A stretch of DNA of 64,000 nt, from assembly GCA_946406115.1 (NCBI GenBank), contig OX291547.1, positions 18,357,001 through 18,421,000 on the forward strand. Direction: 5' to 3'. Shown in pieces: positions 21,871 to 48,583 of this stretch. A program made the position numbers and the translations under genes. The notes under the pieces are model-generated. The model worked only from the letters and a program-made list of their open reading frames with translations, was not told the origin of the DNA and did not search any database. This DNA comes from Apoda limacodes (taxonomy: Eukaryota > Arthropoda > Insecta > Lepidoptera > Limacodidae). How positions within the stretch are numbered: the stretch's first letter is position 1; each line of letters begins with the position of its first letter.

Positions 21871-23210
21871 TTATGGAACTCGGTGATATTGAGAATACCT
21901 ATAACCGAAACATAAAATCCTAACTAGATGTAATAAATAATTGTGTTTTAAATGTAAGTAGAATTTTACTAACTATGATAATCTTGTCATATTTGCATAA
22001 TCTATTAAAATATGGCCATAGCTTAAGAATGCTTATTTTAGATTTGCAAGTAGTGATACTTTCAGTATAAGAAATTTGGGCAAAACTTACTTGCAAGACA
22101 AACTGTTGGATTTTAACCACAGTAAAACTTTAGCCGTAATAAATAAATAATATATGTGATGTATTTATAACTATGGGAAGGTAAGTAGGTATATATATAT
22201 GTTAAATAGACAAGTTTAACTAGGTAGGTAAAAAGGTAAAGATAGGAACGTGTAAAGCTCCTAACAGATTTAGTGAGGGGATTATTTTCGCTAATACATT
22301 ACGCAATAGATTTGGCAAGCTTTGAAGTGTGAAAAGTTCGCCTATTCAATGCAATTGAGTACGTAATCAAAATTTCCGATCGATTCGCTGCGGATACTAT
22401 AGACACCCAGTTGAAAAATCTGCAATCAAGGTCTATTTTAAAGTTAATTTACTGTGCTAACAATAGAATTGACTCTAGTTAAGAAAACGTATAGGCAAGT
22501 TTCAGTTATACGAGTTTCTACTCTAAAATATGAAAATTATGCACATAATTACCTATGTGAAAAGGTAGGTAATACAAAAATTATGTACAGAGATATGACC
22601 ATGTTAATATCAAATGATTTCATATCCAAAATAATTGCAACGTTTATGAAAAGAAAATTGGAATGTGTTTCTTAAAAACTAAGTAAAATAGATATCGATG
22701 AAAATACAATTTACCGTCCACATGATACCTACACTTGAGTGTTGGTTCTTTTACTCACAGCCCGTAAAATCCTTAAATACCTTACACTAACAATAATAAC
22801 ATTTTGATTAATTACAATAACGTACCTACCTAGACTTTACATTCTCACATTCCTAGACATCTAAAACAAGACAAGTATAGACAATAACAAACGAATGTTA
22901 TTTTTATCTAAGTATAATTATTGGACAGAATATTCACATTAAATTTAAAAAAAAGATACGTCGAATGCTTTTGGAAACAGTATTAGGTGTGAAGAAATGT
23001 CACTCGTTCCTAACTCTATACACGTGACAGATGTAAAGATAGAAGAACGATAAAGACTAAGACAGGAAATTTTATAGACCATAGATTGACAAATCTTATA
23101 GACATGTCACACTTGGGCGGGAATTTGACGTTTCTATACCTACTTTACCCTGTGGTTTAGGTTAAGTTTCACAAACAAAAATGACGTCACACTTTCACGG
23201 TCTATATTTA
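21871..23210. other. Intergenic, no gene seen
   Basis: AT-rich with short random frames only; no clear repeat structure beyond poly-AT tracts. Confidence 0.4.
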
Positions 23211-23369
23211 GTGGCGTTTTGTTAACCGACATTATGCACATTATGCGTTTTATGTCAATTATCCAACTAAATAGAGTGAGCCAAGATTGGTACAGTGTGT
23301 CACACAAAATGTATGTCTTTATAACTTGGGTGGATTATGACATTAAACGCATTGAAGCAGTGAACAGAC
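23211..23369. mobile_element. Long-stem foldback MITE, copy 1
   Basis: Left arm GTGGCGTTTTGTTAACCGAC with TTATGCGTTTTATGTCAATT and CCAACTAAATAG; right arm GGTGGATTATGACATTAAAC then GCATTGAAGCAGTGAACA. The arms are inverted repeats of about 60 bp, so nearly the whole element folds into one hairpin. The extreme right end is truncated relative to the copies at 26970 and 62815. Confidence 0.75.
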
Positions 23370-25189
23370 TTTTCTCCGTCGGTTTTTCTCTCTCTTTTCT
23401 CTGGTCCCATTCATGTGTTTTTTTAAACATAACACAAAAACGGTTTAAATTCAATAATTGCGCGCCTAGTTTCACTCTTAAAAATGGAAAGGCGGTGTCT
23501 ACAAACACGGCATGGAGACTGCTTAGACACGCTGGCTGGCCAACACAGAGATATGTATAAGTAAAATTTTCTTAAGCCAGCCATACACGAGCATTTTGTA
23601 TAATTGTTTGTTTTCTTTGTACAGTTAAATTGTAGGTAAACTGGAACGTGTATGTATGTTCTGAAAATCTGCAGTGTTGTAACATAGTTAGATACACGTG
23701 CCGAGTTCACTGTAGTTTAACTGCACAGGTATTCCTCTATGTTACACCCTTGTGTGTATGGTTGACTTTACGCACCAACCAACAAATTTTAATTGATATC
23801 AAAATTAGGGTGTTTTCAGATAGATATGTATTTCATCACGCACGCGGTTTCGTTGAAATAATCTAAGGATGCCGCCCGCGGCTTGCATGCGAAATGTATG
23901 ATAAAGGCGCCACGCACGCGACTTAAACCCGATGAGAGAACGCGATGAAATACGCATATCTCTTAAATCCCCCTTAAAGTGCATAAGTGCACACGTATCA
24001 CTAGAAATATAAATTTGAATACATTTTTATTTCATTTAGCGAAATAAGTTTCGTATACCCATTATAATTGTAAATATATGATAAGTTAATTGACGAATTG
24101 TGCGTAGGCCCATTCACGTTACTTTCCATTATTATCAGTGATATTTAAAAAAAATATAAATCTTGTTAGGCCAAGCGGCGGTCGCAAAAAAGTCACAATT
24201 TCGGAATGGATCGAAATTTTGTGCTAGGGTTTACAAGACAATAAAGACCCGCTGGGTCCTAATCAGAGTCTTAAACATTTGTTTTATTTTTACTGCTAAA
24301 AATAACTTATCCATCAGTTTGAATTATTTTAGATTTTTCGGCTCTCTGACTCCAGAGATAATGGGGTCGGCAAGTTAGTTTTTGACTTTCTGGAATCTGC
24401 AAACGAAGCCCTTTTATACGACACAACATTTGGCATGGCAACACTATTTTAGAGTTTGGCCCTCATTTCAAAAATCGTAAAAATACCAACACCCTTGTTT
24501 CAGGTTCTGATTAGACAACCGTGGTTTTTCGCCTTTGTGACTAGTGACGATGAATTTCTGAAAAAAAATTTATCCATTCATCAAATTGTCAGCTTTTTCT
24601 GCGGCCGCCGCTTGGCTTTTGTAGAGATGTTACAAGTGATAGAAATGTGTCAAAATTTAATAATTTTTCAGATAAATATGCAAGTTTATTCTGTGCATTT
24701 TGTGGCGATTCAAGAATAACCTGAAGTCCAAAAGCATTCTACTTTTTTTTTTACTTTATTGCTTATGTAACTACTACAAGAGTTTATTTTAATATATTTA
24801 TATATCAGACAACTATTTAATAATATATGTGATATTTTTTTACTAATTAAAACTAGATAACTATCTAACTTACATTGATAAATTCGAATATTAATACTCA
24901 AGAACATATTATATTGATGATCATATCAGAAGGTAGACAGGAACAGTAGGTCAGCGAGGGGATTTCTACGAAAACTCAAGTTAATGTACAAATAGGTAGG
25001 TAGTCAGTTTATAGTAGGTAGGTATCTACAATATAAACTAATAACTCACAGTACTTTATATTAACATCAAAGGAATTAAAAGGTGTTTTAGAATTGGGAA
25101 TCAATTAAATCTTAGTCTTATTTAATTTTTAACATTCGGAAATTAAAACCAAAACGTGTTCTGGAACTGGTCAATTAAATAAATAAATA
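23370..25189. other. Intergenic, no gene seen
   Basis: Mixed AT-rich DNA with a few GC-richer patches (23870-23960, 24170-24260). Frames are short and unlike known proteins. Confidence 0.4.
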
Positions 25190-25435
25190 AATGTTTTCAT
25201 ATAAATACATTACACATAGCGCCACCTGGTCCCAAACTAAACAAAGTTTGTATTATGGATACCAGACAGCGGATATTAATACATTTTTCTCTGAATATAT
25301 AAGTACATATTATAACACCCAGTCTTAAGACAAAAAAATTGTTCATCACATTAGTGTTTGTCTTTTGCGGAAATCGAACTCACGCCTCTCGATTTAGCAG
25401 CTCGATTACCCACTGAGCCGCGTAGCCGAATTTAT
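25190..25435 (-). mobile_element. tRNA-derived SINE, minus orientation
   Basis: Same family as 10165-10400: contains TGGTCCCAAACTAAACAAAG, TTATGGATACCAGACA, CACCCAGTCTTAAGAC and a degraded tRNA-like right end (GAAATCGAACTCACGCCTCT). A TAAATAAATAAATAAAT stretch lies at the tail side, near 25175-25190. Confidence 0.7.
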
Positions 25436-25644
25436 TTAGAGATATATATTACAAAATCGACAGCTTGTTAACACGGTACTTAATAGTTTGACAAATTCTG
25501 TATACACTACTGGTTTATCATATTTTATTCTTTTAAGACAATTAAGCAATTGTAGTATTGTTAAGATATACTTAAACGAAACACGCGTATTCAGTGCCTG
25601 CGATAAGTTTTCTCGCTTGTAGATAAGTATACGAAGCTGAACTA

Positions 25645-25732
25645 TGTTCCCAATCATCAACTCATATAATTACCATACCTCATAGAATGTTCCCATTCGT
25701 CGACTCATATAATTACCATACCTCATAGAATT
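25645..25732. repeat. Tandem duplication, 44 bp x 2
   Basis: The unit GTTCCCA-TC-TC-ACTCATATA then ATTACCATACCTCATAGAAT occurs at 25645 and again at 25689 with three or four differences. Confidence 0.8.
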
Positions 25733-26582
25733 GTTTATCTTAGATCTATACTTGAGATCAAGTGAAGAATCAGGAAAAATTGCGTAGCGTATTTTAGACC
25801 CATCTATGTCAGGAACATCAACTAAATTATTGTATTGTGTAAAACAACATTTTGTAAGTCAAATACTCTGCTGAACCGTGTTATAATTACGTGTTTCACA
25901 AATATTTTACCTAGAATCTTGGTTTAAGGTGAATGTGAATCACATTTTTTCATGGTACCTGCGTTACACTAGATATCTATAATGATAAACATTTTGCGAC
26001 AATATTCTGTAACGCTATTGATTATAGTGCTAAAAAAACGAATTCATTAATAAACTTCTAGTGGTTAATTAAATATAGTTTCAACTAAATTATTTAAATG
26101 TATGAATTGAACAAAAACTGGTTTTTTAATAATTGCCATTTCTTTTCTTGAAGGTATCTATGCTTTTTGCAACAGTGGTTAATGGTGAAATATGATTAAA
26201 ATGCATTTTTATTGGCGAAATGATAAGATTTCTTGCATTGAAGTTTGTTTGGGAAAAACTTGAGTCGGATTTACCTTAAGAGTTGTCAACAAATAGGTAA
26301 TAACAATATAGGTATGAAGCACGCTGCGAGATGCCGCGAATCTTATTCTTTTAAGTGTTACAATCAGTTCTGACACTTTGATAGAATTATTATTATACAT
26401 ATAATATAAAATAAAGTTATTTAGATATGAAAATGGAAAATAAGGTACTTAATACTTTTAATGTGATGATGTTCCTACACAGAATTTAGCTTAGGCTGTT
26501 GAATTTATCGAATGTTGAGTGAGTTAAACAATTTCTTGAGAAATGAATGAGGCCGCTGTGCTGGGCGGTACTGTCGCGTCGG

Positions 26583-40327
<13,745 letters not shown>

Positions 40328-43259
40328 CTAGTACAAACGAACTAAATAAATAAAAATTCTTACGCCAAATGAAAGCAGAATTAAATATATAACATAATTT
40401 AAACTAGATCTACAGCAAACGTTAATCAGTTCTACATCACATACAATTTGGACTCTCGCACGAAGGGTTCCGTACCATTATCTATTAAAACGGCAAAAAA
40501 ATCACGTTTGTTGTTTGTGAGCCCCCTTAAATATTTATTTAATACTGTTTTTTAGTATTTGTAGTTATAGTGGCAACAGAAATACATCTACTGTGAAAAT
40601 GTCAACTGACAATCACGGTTCATGAGATACAGCCTGGTGACAGACGGACGGACAGACGGACAGGGGATTTTTAGCAATAGACACCAGAGGCAGCAATCGA
40701 TCGTCACCGAAAAAAAAATGTAGTTATGTAGAATGTATTTTTTTAGCTTCTTTGTACGCCGACTTCAAATCCCTTCCTTCGGTCTATTATATGGGATTTG
40801 TTATCCAAATTAAATTAAGAAAAGCTGTGCATTGATGTCAGTCATTCAGTTCCTTCCGAAGCAACATACAATTATACCATCGACGATTCAACAGCAATGG
40901 AAATTGGGTCACTGAGAGCAAGACGGCCAGGAAGTATCTAGTACCTAAGTTTGGACGTTTGTTTGTAAAGAGTTATGTGGTAACACGTCATCGTAGAGAA
41001 ACAATGGTGACCATATTTGCTATAATTTATTATTTATACTTATTTTATTATATTAGGAAACCACAATTAGTGCAAAGTAACAACTCAGTGGTTAGCGCAT
41101 TAGAAGTATAGCCGTTAAAAACAAAAGGTTGGTATTTATTTTCCCGTGGCTTTTCTGGCGCGGGTATTAGAAAATTGTTATTCATATGTTAACAATACGT
41201 CTTATAAACGCATAAACATATATACTCGCATATATACAAAATAATTATTAAAATTGACAATCATTTTTTTTTCAAAATATAGACGAAAGTGTGCACCCTG
41301 GACTGTGGCCTACACATTTCTTTCCTGCCTCATATGAAAACCAAAAAGCAGCCCTAAAGATTTGGTATAAATGTTATACATCTACCATATCAATTTATTT
41401 AACCAATTCGACGAAATCCAAAAAAGTACCTACGTGTATCTCCACAGTAAGTTAAGATCCGAATAAAATTATAATCTTAAACGTGTTTATAACACGTAAA
41501 CCCCTCAACATCAGTTGGTTGTATAGGTAATCGCTCAAAATTTATTCACTCGCTATGTTTATTTCCTTACCAGCCGCATATGTCCCTACTGTTATGGCAC
41601 GGCCATAGACCGCTGATGTAGATAATAGGGATAAGTGGTCTGTGGACACCGTCTAACATCACCTTGGGTCCAATAAGACTATTAATGATTTTTTATTCAC
41701 TAAAACTATATAAAAATAACCTTTGTATGATAAATGACATGCAAAATTTCATATAGGGACATACATAGTGCGACGGATGAAGAAAACTGGCAACATGTAG
41801 CCATTGTATCCGAGATAGATCACAAAGTCATAGATTTATGCATGCTTTTGTTATTTACTGAAACGAGGTCAATGGGACTGAGATGCAGAAAACGGGACGT
41901 GTGGTGACTTTACCAATGAAGAGGGGAGACGCCGCAATGTCGATAACGTGTTTGACGTCATTGCAGAGCAATGGCCTCTAGTTCAGGTGAACGTGATGCC
42001 TTCAACCCAATATATATGCGTCGAGCAAAAAACAATTTAATTAAACTGAAATTAAATTGATTGATTTTATTAATAATGTGACAGGACGGCCCCCACACAT
42101 TATTTAGTTCAATATACCTGTGTGTATAGTTGTAACAAAGCTAAATTATAACCATCAACATACCTAGTGACATATGGAACATACATGCATATATATATAT
42201 AACTACGATACGTTTAGTTTGAATAGGAGTGCTCAAATAAACGTCTTTTATGAGAGACAATATTATTTTTTTATATTTTTTACAATGTGTACAATTTGTA
42301 AGAACAATATTGTCCTTCCGTCTTAGCGACTATAAAGAGTAAGTACTTTGTGATCGTTTAAGAGATCAAAGTTTAGATTCTGTTCAACATGTTGATTTAA
42401 AAGTGTCTCATATGCCAACACGTATTTATCTGCAGCTTAGCTCGCGCAAAATTTAGTCATCAGCGAGAGATTACTTTACTTGATTCCCTAGACATATTAT
42501 ATTACTTCGTAAGGACCGGGCCAACGGCATCTTCAAGTGGGCGTAGCTTTTTTTGCAGCGGTGTTAAAAATTAACATCGCGTGGTAAGAAGAGCGTGATT
42601 TCATTTAGTATGCACGTGGGTTAACTATGTTTTACGTAGTTTTCAAAAGTTATAACAGATGGCGCTATTTTCCTAGTACGAAAAACTTGTAAATATTTAT
42701 TTGCCCATATCTTTTCTTTACTTTTTATATCAATAATTCTAGTGTGGCGCATAGACGTGTACATGTATGTGTTTGTTTTATATATTTGCATTTATTTTGT
42801 GTTTTTAGTGGCCTGGTTCCTGCGTGATTTATGGTAACAGGTGTACACCCGCGAAGTTTCTTGTCACTTCTTCTTCCCTTAGGCTTGTTTCCGAAGTGAC
42901 AGTTCGTTAAATGGTGTGCATTTGTTGTCGGACTGTCGTGTGGGAGCTGGGCTACTTCATGCTATACAACGTCTGTGAGTATGTGTATGCTATACATATG
43001 TGTATTTGTGCCCGTTTGTGTGATGCGCCCTCTCGCATTTGGAGCTCTCTGGCACCGATGGTGGATTGCAGCAGGATATTAATACTTTATTTATTATATT
43101 ATTACACTTTGACCCATGCAAGTTTACATATATATGTATATATTTTCTAGTAGTATTCATTTTTGATACACTGTTTGTGTCTTATGTATATTTGTGTGTG
43201 TCTTTGTGTATGTATTCATATATTTACTAGTTGTTACTAACGGCTACAACCACTCCCGA
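40328..43259. other. Probable CMIP intron or 5' flank, no exon found
   Basis: No frame resembling the expected start of CMIP was found. 40440-40680 is a dispersed repeat carrying AGGGTTCCGTACC and a GACAGACGGACGGACAGACG run, typical of Lepidopteran LINE-derived 3' DNA. A degraded SINE-like string (ATGTCCCTACTGTTATGGCA) sits near 41580. The rest looks non-coding. Confidence 0.45.
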
Positions 43260-43462
43260 ATTATAGTAAGAAAGTTGCAATAGCAAGCCCTTACCTGTGA
43301 CTATAGTTCAATCAAACTTTTATTTTTACGGAATAAAATTTAGCCAACGTCGTTCTCCGTCTCTTAAATTATCCTTGTGCCAAGATTTAAACTTAATTGG
43401 ATGTTCCATAGTGACGTGATGCAGGGGCAAACGAATAGACATACTATCGCATTTATGATATA

Positions 43463-43645
43463 TTAGCTTTTGCCCGCGGTTCCACCCGCCCTAAATTCGG
43501 TCGTCGGTGTTGGATTTCAACGGCAACTCTGGACAACAATTATGGAAAAAAAACACACTATCTTCATGTCAAAGTTCATCTTGATCTGTACAGCGGTTTG
43601 AGCGTGAAGAGGTAACAGATAAAGTTACTTTCGCATGTCTATTAT
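43463..43645 (-). mobile_element. Helitron-like copy
   Basis: The minus-strand 3' end reads GGGCGGGTGGAACCGCGGGC then CTAA^T, a damaged family hairpin. It contains GGTCGTCGGTGTTGG, CAACGGCAACTC and AGCGTGAAGAGGTAACAG. A second fragment with similar 5' sequence lies immediately to the left (about 43260-43462). Confidence 0.6.
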
Positions 43646-43654
43646 TAACTAGCT

Positions 43655-44008
43655 GGCCCGGCAGACGTTGTTCTGCCCTTAAAGTTGATGCGCTGTAGCA
43701 CCATCAGAGTGCCTAGTGTGAATTTTTAACGCTACTATCGCGTTCGCGGCAACGAAATGCATGTATAGAAATGGCCCGGCAGACGTTGTTCTGCCCTTAA
43801 AGTTGATGCGCTATAGCACCATCAGTGTGCCTAGTGTGAGTTTTTAACGCTACTATCGCGTTCGCGGTAACGAAATACATGTATGGAAATGGCCTGGCAG
43901 ACGTTGTTCTGCCCTTAAAGTTGATGCCCTGTAGCACCATCATTGTGCACAGTGTGAGTTTTTAACGTTACTATCGCGATCGCGACAATGAAATACATGT
44001 ATGGAAAT
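43655..44008. repeat. Tandem repeat, 118 bp x 3
   Basis: Units start at 43655, 43773 and 43891 with GGCC-GGCAGACGTTGTTC and continue through TGCCCTTAAAGTTGATGC, AGCACCATCA, TTTTTAACG-TACTATCGCG and ATGTATGGAAAT. Copies differ at only a few positions and have an exact 118-bp period. The unit is GC-richer than its surroundings and non-coding, and abuts the Helitron-like copy ending at about 43645. Confidence 0.9.
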
Positions 44009-44139
44009 GAAGGAGCGCCTCTAGGGGACGCGTTTCGACACTATTCTTTTTCATTGGACTTTTTAATGAATACGCGAACGCGATTATAGATTTACGAATA
44101 CGCAAAAACTCACACTAAGCACACTGTTACAACCAAGGG

Positions 44140-44520
44140 TTATCCGACTCGCACTTGACCCTATTTTCTTTCACAGAAACCTTCCCCGGCATGTGCATAA
44201 CAACCTACTAAAATTTCATTACAATCGGTTCACCCTTATTGCCCTGTCCGAATCGCACTTGACCCTTTTTTTCATACCTACATATAAACCTTGCTCTAAC
44301 AATAATGAACACAACAAAAAAAAAATTATCCAAATTGGTTCATTACAATAGGTTTACCCTTATTGCCTAAGTCCGACTAGCACTTGACACTAACATTTTA
44401 TAGCTTGCCTTAACAAAAACGAACACAACAAAAAAAGAATTATCCATATCGGTCTAGCCGTTCTCGAGTTTTAGCGAGACTAACGAACAGCAATTGATAT
44501 ATATATAGATAGATTATAGA
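44140..44520. repeat. Dispersed repeat of the 'GACTCGCACTTGACCC' family, repeated internally
   Basis: TCCGACTCGCACTTGACCCT, CAGAAACCTTCCCCGGCATG, TTACAATCGGTTCACCCTTA and the TTATTGCC block recur at about 44150, 44245 and 44370, each followed by AACCTTGC or CTTGCCTTAACAA. Relatives lie at 35226, 37735, 45715 and 57340. It ends near a TATATATATAGATAGAT run. Confidence 0.65.
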
Positions 44521-46220
44521 TTATATTCATGGATAGTACGGATAGTTTTAAGTATATGTATACAAATAATTGGGCAAGAATATAACTATGATAGCGTTAA
44601 TGCTACAAGAAAGTAGTATTAAATATCGGAGTACTCTAAAATATCATGAATTCCTTTACACTATTGACGATATTTGATGCTTCACATGGTGCGCCCCCTA
44701 TGCTACATAAAAACCAAAAATAATAATTGACCTGTGTTGGACTTTTTTTAGTAGCTTACTAACTTATTTACATTAGATACTAAGTGTTTCGGTTCATATT
44801 GTATACTCTTTAGCTGATTATCAAAGTATTGTATTATTACTTTAAATAGAACTTGCCAGCTATTTTTGGCAGAAATTGACATTGTTTACATTGTATTGGC
44901 AATTCAAAAGTGTTCTCAGAAATTGTTTGATTTAATTTGATTTGATCTATGTTATTCTCTGCCTATCGCATCGTTGCGACGTGATTGAAATGTGCCCCGC
45001 AATTTTACTATTCCGGTGGTATTTCATGAGTATAAAGTATTTCATGTTCTCCATAATTTCAGCTATATTAGAACAAAAAATCAGGGCGTCCTGCTTGTTC
45101 GTTCTATAGTGGCCTACTCGGTTAGGGGGTTACCTAAATATTATGGGGGTCTAAGAAAGTTATTGTTAAAACATTTTTGCGTGGTGCAGTTAATATAAAA
45201 GCGCTTAACTTGGACGTTACAAAACTGAAATTTAAAACATGGTTACCTCTGATTGAGAAGGGTTAAAGGAAATATAAAACGAACACTTGCGCAAATAACG
45301 CAAGCGCAAGACCCCGCGATGTGTCTCCTGAGGATAATAAAAAATTAGGCGGGGACCAAACAATGTCTGTTTTTAAAAATAAAAATAATATTGTTTTAGT
45401 GGAATTATTATTAAATTATTAATTATTTTGTAAAAAAACGTAATGCTTTGCTGATAATGCGGAACGTCAGCTGCGATTTATCATCAATGAATTAAATAAT
45501 TAATTATGTATACGAATACATGTATATTACCAAAAAATTGTACCTTTACAACTACTTTAACCACAAAATAGAATACTTGGTTTTACCCGCAGCTTTGCCT
45601 TTGCAAAATTTGGTTATTTCTGAGAAATACCTACAGCAGCTTAGCGCTGGAAAGGAATATTGCCCCGCGGCTCACGTATGGATAAATCTTTCCCCAAAAA
45701 ATTCTTTACCCGTCAATTGTGAGTCGGACTCGCGCATTAAGGGTCAAACCTACTTAACCAATTTAAAATTCTTTCACCTATAGAAAGACACATTATTACC
45801 GAGTTACATAGGCTATATTTTAACCGGTCAAGTGCGAGACGGCAGGTTAGAGATGGACTATAGTCAAACAGCGTTTGCTGGGCCGACTATAGTAACAAAA
45901 AAACAAACTTTCGCATTTATATTAGGATAAGGGGCTTAATAAACTTTTAAATTAAAAAAGCGAATGAGCTTCAATTAAAGCTTTAATTAAGAAAGAATGG
46001 CAACTAAAAATAATTTTCAACCAAAGTGTAAATACGAAATCTGCGGCGAGCGCCGCAAGAGGGACGCACAATTCTTAGTTACGGCACTGGAACCGAACAT
46101 CGCGAAGAACCCTATGAAGGGCCTCACGAGCGCCGCCAGTAGATATACTCAATTTTTCGCAGAAATGCCAAACTAAAATTCACAGGTATTATCTAGGAAC
46201 TATATTAAAGGTTCTAAAAA
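44521..46220. other. Non-coding, no gene seen
   Basis: AT-rich with scattered repeat debris (a GAGTCGGACTCGCGCATTAA fragment at 45722 and a GTCAAGTGCGAGACGG fragment at 45830). GC-richer patch 46040-46140 (GGCGAGCGCCGC) without a recognisable frame. Confidence 0.4.
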
Positions 46221-46534
46221 TCACACTAATACTATAAAGGCGAAAGTTTGTAAGTATGGATGGATGTTTGTTACTCAATAACGCGTCAGCCACTGGACGG
46301 ATCGGGATGAAACTTGGCACACCTATAGATTAGGTCATGGAATCCTGGTCAAAAGTTCCCGCGGGAATAACAATAACCGAGCTTAAACGAACTATAGCTA
46401 TAGCTACAGCTTGATATAGCAAACTTCATAATTGTAATTAAGGAGTAAATCACAGTATTAATACTGTGATTAAATAAAGGAGTCCTAAGCCGATAACCGA
46501 ATTAAGGGCGGGCGGAGCCGCTGGCAAAGTCTAA
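46221..46534 (+). mobile_element. Helitron-like element, complete ends
   Basis: Starts A^TCACACTAATACTATAAAGG and ends GGGCGGGCGGAGCCGCTGGC then AAAGTCTAA^T, with the intact GCGG-AG-CCGC hairpin 11 bases from a CTRR end. The full A^TC...CTAA^T signature is present. Internally it holds a palindrome, AATCACAGTATTAATACTGTGATT, at about 46449-46472, also present at about 52570-52593. Confidence 0.8.
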
Positions 46535-46954
46535 TAGCTTTATATTTACAACATTTTAATTTTCGAAATTAGCTTTCGATAAAAAGAAAATTAAGGATGA
46601 CGGCGCTAGTAAGCTGCCATATACCCCTTAACTCAATAGTTGAGAGGAAATGTAATTGCTGTTGTGCTAAGATCAAGCAAGACACCGATGTGCAATAGGG
46701 ACAACTGCGCCTCGGGCTAATTATACCTAGTGACAATCATCAAAATCGATGTTTTGTATCTCCACTTTTCTCCTCTAAATCTCAACAGAATTGTATAGAA
46801 ATTACTTATTCTGGAAGTCAATTAATTAAACATGTTTTGTTTTCTAAAAAAAAATGTTTAAATATTTATACATAGCACGAGTAGTAGAGTACGGTAATTT
46901 TTTGAACTTCTGCAGGGCCCCAGTTATTTATACGAATGGCATTTAAAAATATAA

Positions 46955-47190
46955 AGCAGTCTCGTTGGTAGTGTGGCCAGCTGCTGTGCAGAGGGTTTGG
47001 GTTTGATTCCCGCACTGGACAAACAATAATGATATAATATAAACATTTGTTTTTGTCTTGAGTTTGAGTGTATTTAGGTATGATATGTACGTATTTACAA
47101 AAAAAAGTAATATTTATGTATCCATTGTCTGGTACCCATAACACAAGCTTTGCATACTTTGGGGCCTTGCTGTGTGTAATTTCTAAATAT
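46955..47190 (+). mobile_element. tRNA-derived SINE
   Basis: The plus-strand head reads TCTCGTTGGTAGTGTGGCCA, GCTGCTGTGCAGAGG, TTGGGTTTGATTCCCGCACT, an A-box and B-box-like tRNA head, followed by ACAAACA, GTCTTGAGTTTGAGTGT, TCTGGTACCCATAACACAAG and CTTTGGGGCC, then ATTTATTATTATTTATTATC. Best preserved of the three copies (10165, 25190). Confidence 0.8.
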
Positions 47191-48009
47191 ATTTATTATT
47201 ATTTATTATCGTGACTCTGTATATCTAACATATATTGAAAATGATAGGTCTCATGCCTAAACCTAGGGAGGAATACGTTTTTATGGGGAAAAGCAGCCAG
47301 AAATAACTTCTAATAGGGTTTTTTACGGTTTCACCCGCGGTAATTCTGTTCTCGTGGAAACTCCTTATCAAGATAAGTGAAGCTGTTCTTTGTAATAATT
47401 CAGGACATGTTCTATCTGTGCAGCAAATTTCATCTTTTTCATTTAGTAGTTAATGCGTGATTAGGTAAAAAACATTCAAACATACTTACAAACTGTCACA
47501 ATTAAATTACTAACGCGTTATTTGTTAAGTTTTATTCAATAGGTATTTCAGATAAACATTTACAGTTTCCTTTTAATTATTTATTAGGCACGGCACGAAC
47601 TCATTGACGTCAAAACATGAGTTGCTCGCTACATAGTGATTAAACTAGAGGTTACACAATTGTTAGAGCTACCTGTGTTGTAGACATGGTTAAATAAATT
47701 GCCAATTTAGGTATTAGGTTTTACTTGTAACATTTAATAATTATTAGAAAAATGAGTACCGATTACAAGAATATGGTAATAGCAAACATATGACATATTG
47801 GAATTTTCATCTTATACTGTAAAAATATAGTGTAAAATATAATATTTTTCATCCCACTTCAATGTTATATAAGTTGGGTGGGTCTTTTTATAGGTTTGAA
47901 ATAAGCCAGACTTAATAAAAAACTAATTGTGATTTTGTAAGATCTCTTTAAGATTATTAACAATAAAAGTTGTCTTTATTTGGGTTGTGAAATGAGCTCC
48001 CTGATAAGG
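47191..48009. other. Non-coding, no gene seen
   Basis: AT-rich intergenic or intronic DNA. Around 47330-47480 the sequence TTTCACCCGCGGTAATTCTG and CTGTGCAGCAAATTTCATC resemble weak Helitron-like debris. Confidence 0.35.
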
Positions 48010-48180
48010 TTTTCTTTAAGGACTACAGAATGGGGTTCTTCAAGAAAGAAGTTATTGGATTTTTGAAGGGTTAGCAACGCGCGAGTGATACTTCTGGTGT
48101 TGCAAGCGTCCATAGGCCACGGTGACCGCTTACTATCAGGCAGACCGTGTGCTTGTTTGCCACCTTAGTCGTATAAAAAG
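48010..48180 (+). mobile_element. LINE 3' tail fragment
   Basis: Matches the last 170 bases of the element at 48584-49690: AAGGACTACAGAATGGGGTT, TTCAAGAAAGAAGTTATTGG, GTTGCAAGCGTCCATAGGCC, ATCAGGC-GACCGTGTGCTTG and GCCACCTTAGTCGTATAAAA. An in-frame TAG interrupts it. Confidence 0.8.
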
Positions 48181-48583
48181 ATAAAATGTTTCGGAGTGCT
48201 GCAAAATTAAAATCTACATAACGTTGGCATGGCACTTGATAAGATAAACGGCTAGGTTATATATTTTTCTTGTCTTAGACCCATCAGTCAAAGCCCGACA
48301 TTAAATGGAGATGTCCAAATAAAGATAGGCACACACAAGACTTGCGTCTGTGGACAGGTAAGAATCTAGATTAGATTTCAGGTCAGGACACGTCTTTCTT
48401 TTGAGTGTACCGAAAGGAAGTGGAGTGTGTCATGGCAATGCAAAGTCAATAGACACTTAGGTAAACATTGTTAGGGTTTCGTAGCCCAATAGCAAAGAAC
48501 CGAACCCTCATAGATTTGTCATATGTCGTTCTTCTCTCATCGTCCATTTGTACAATCGTCCGTCCTCATGTCACTGCTAAATA

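Noticed and set aside
42911..43230. Open frames rich in cysteine, tyrosine and leucine
   Set aside because: They run through TATA/TGTGT-rich sequence; composition explains them and no motif is conserved.
43655..44008. CRISPR-like array
   Set aside because: The 118-bp units are contiguous, with no unique spacers between short repeats; this is a eukaryotic tandem repeat.
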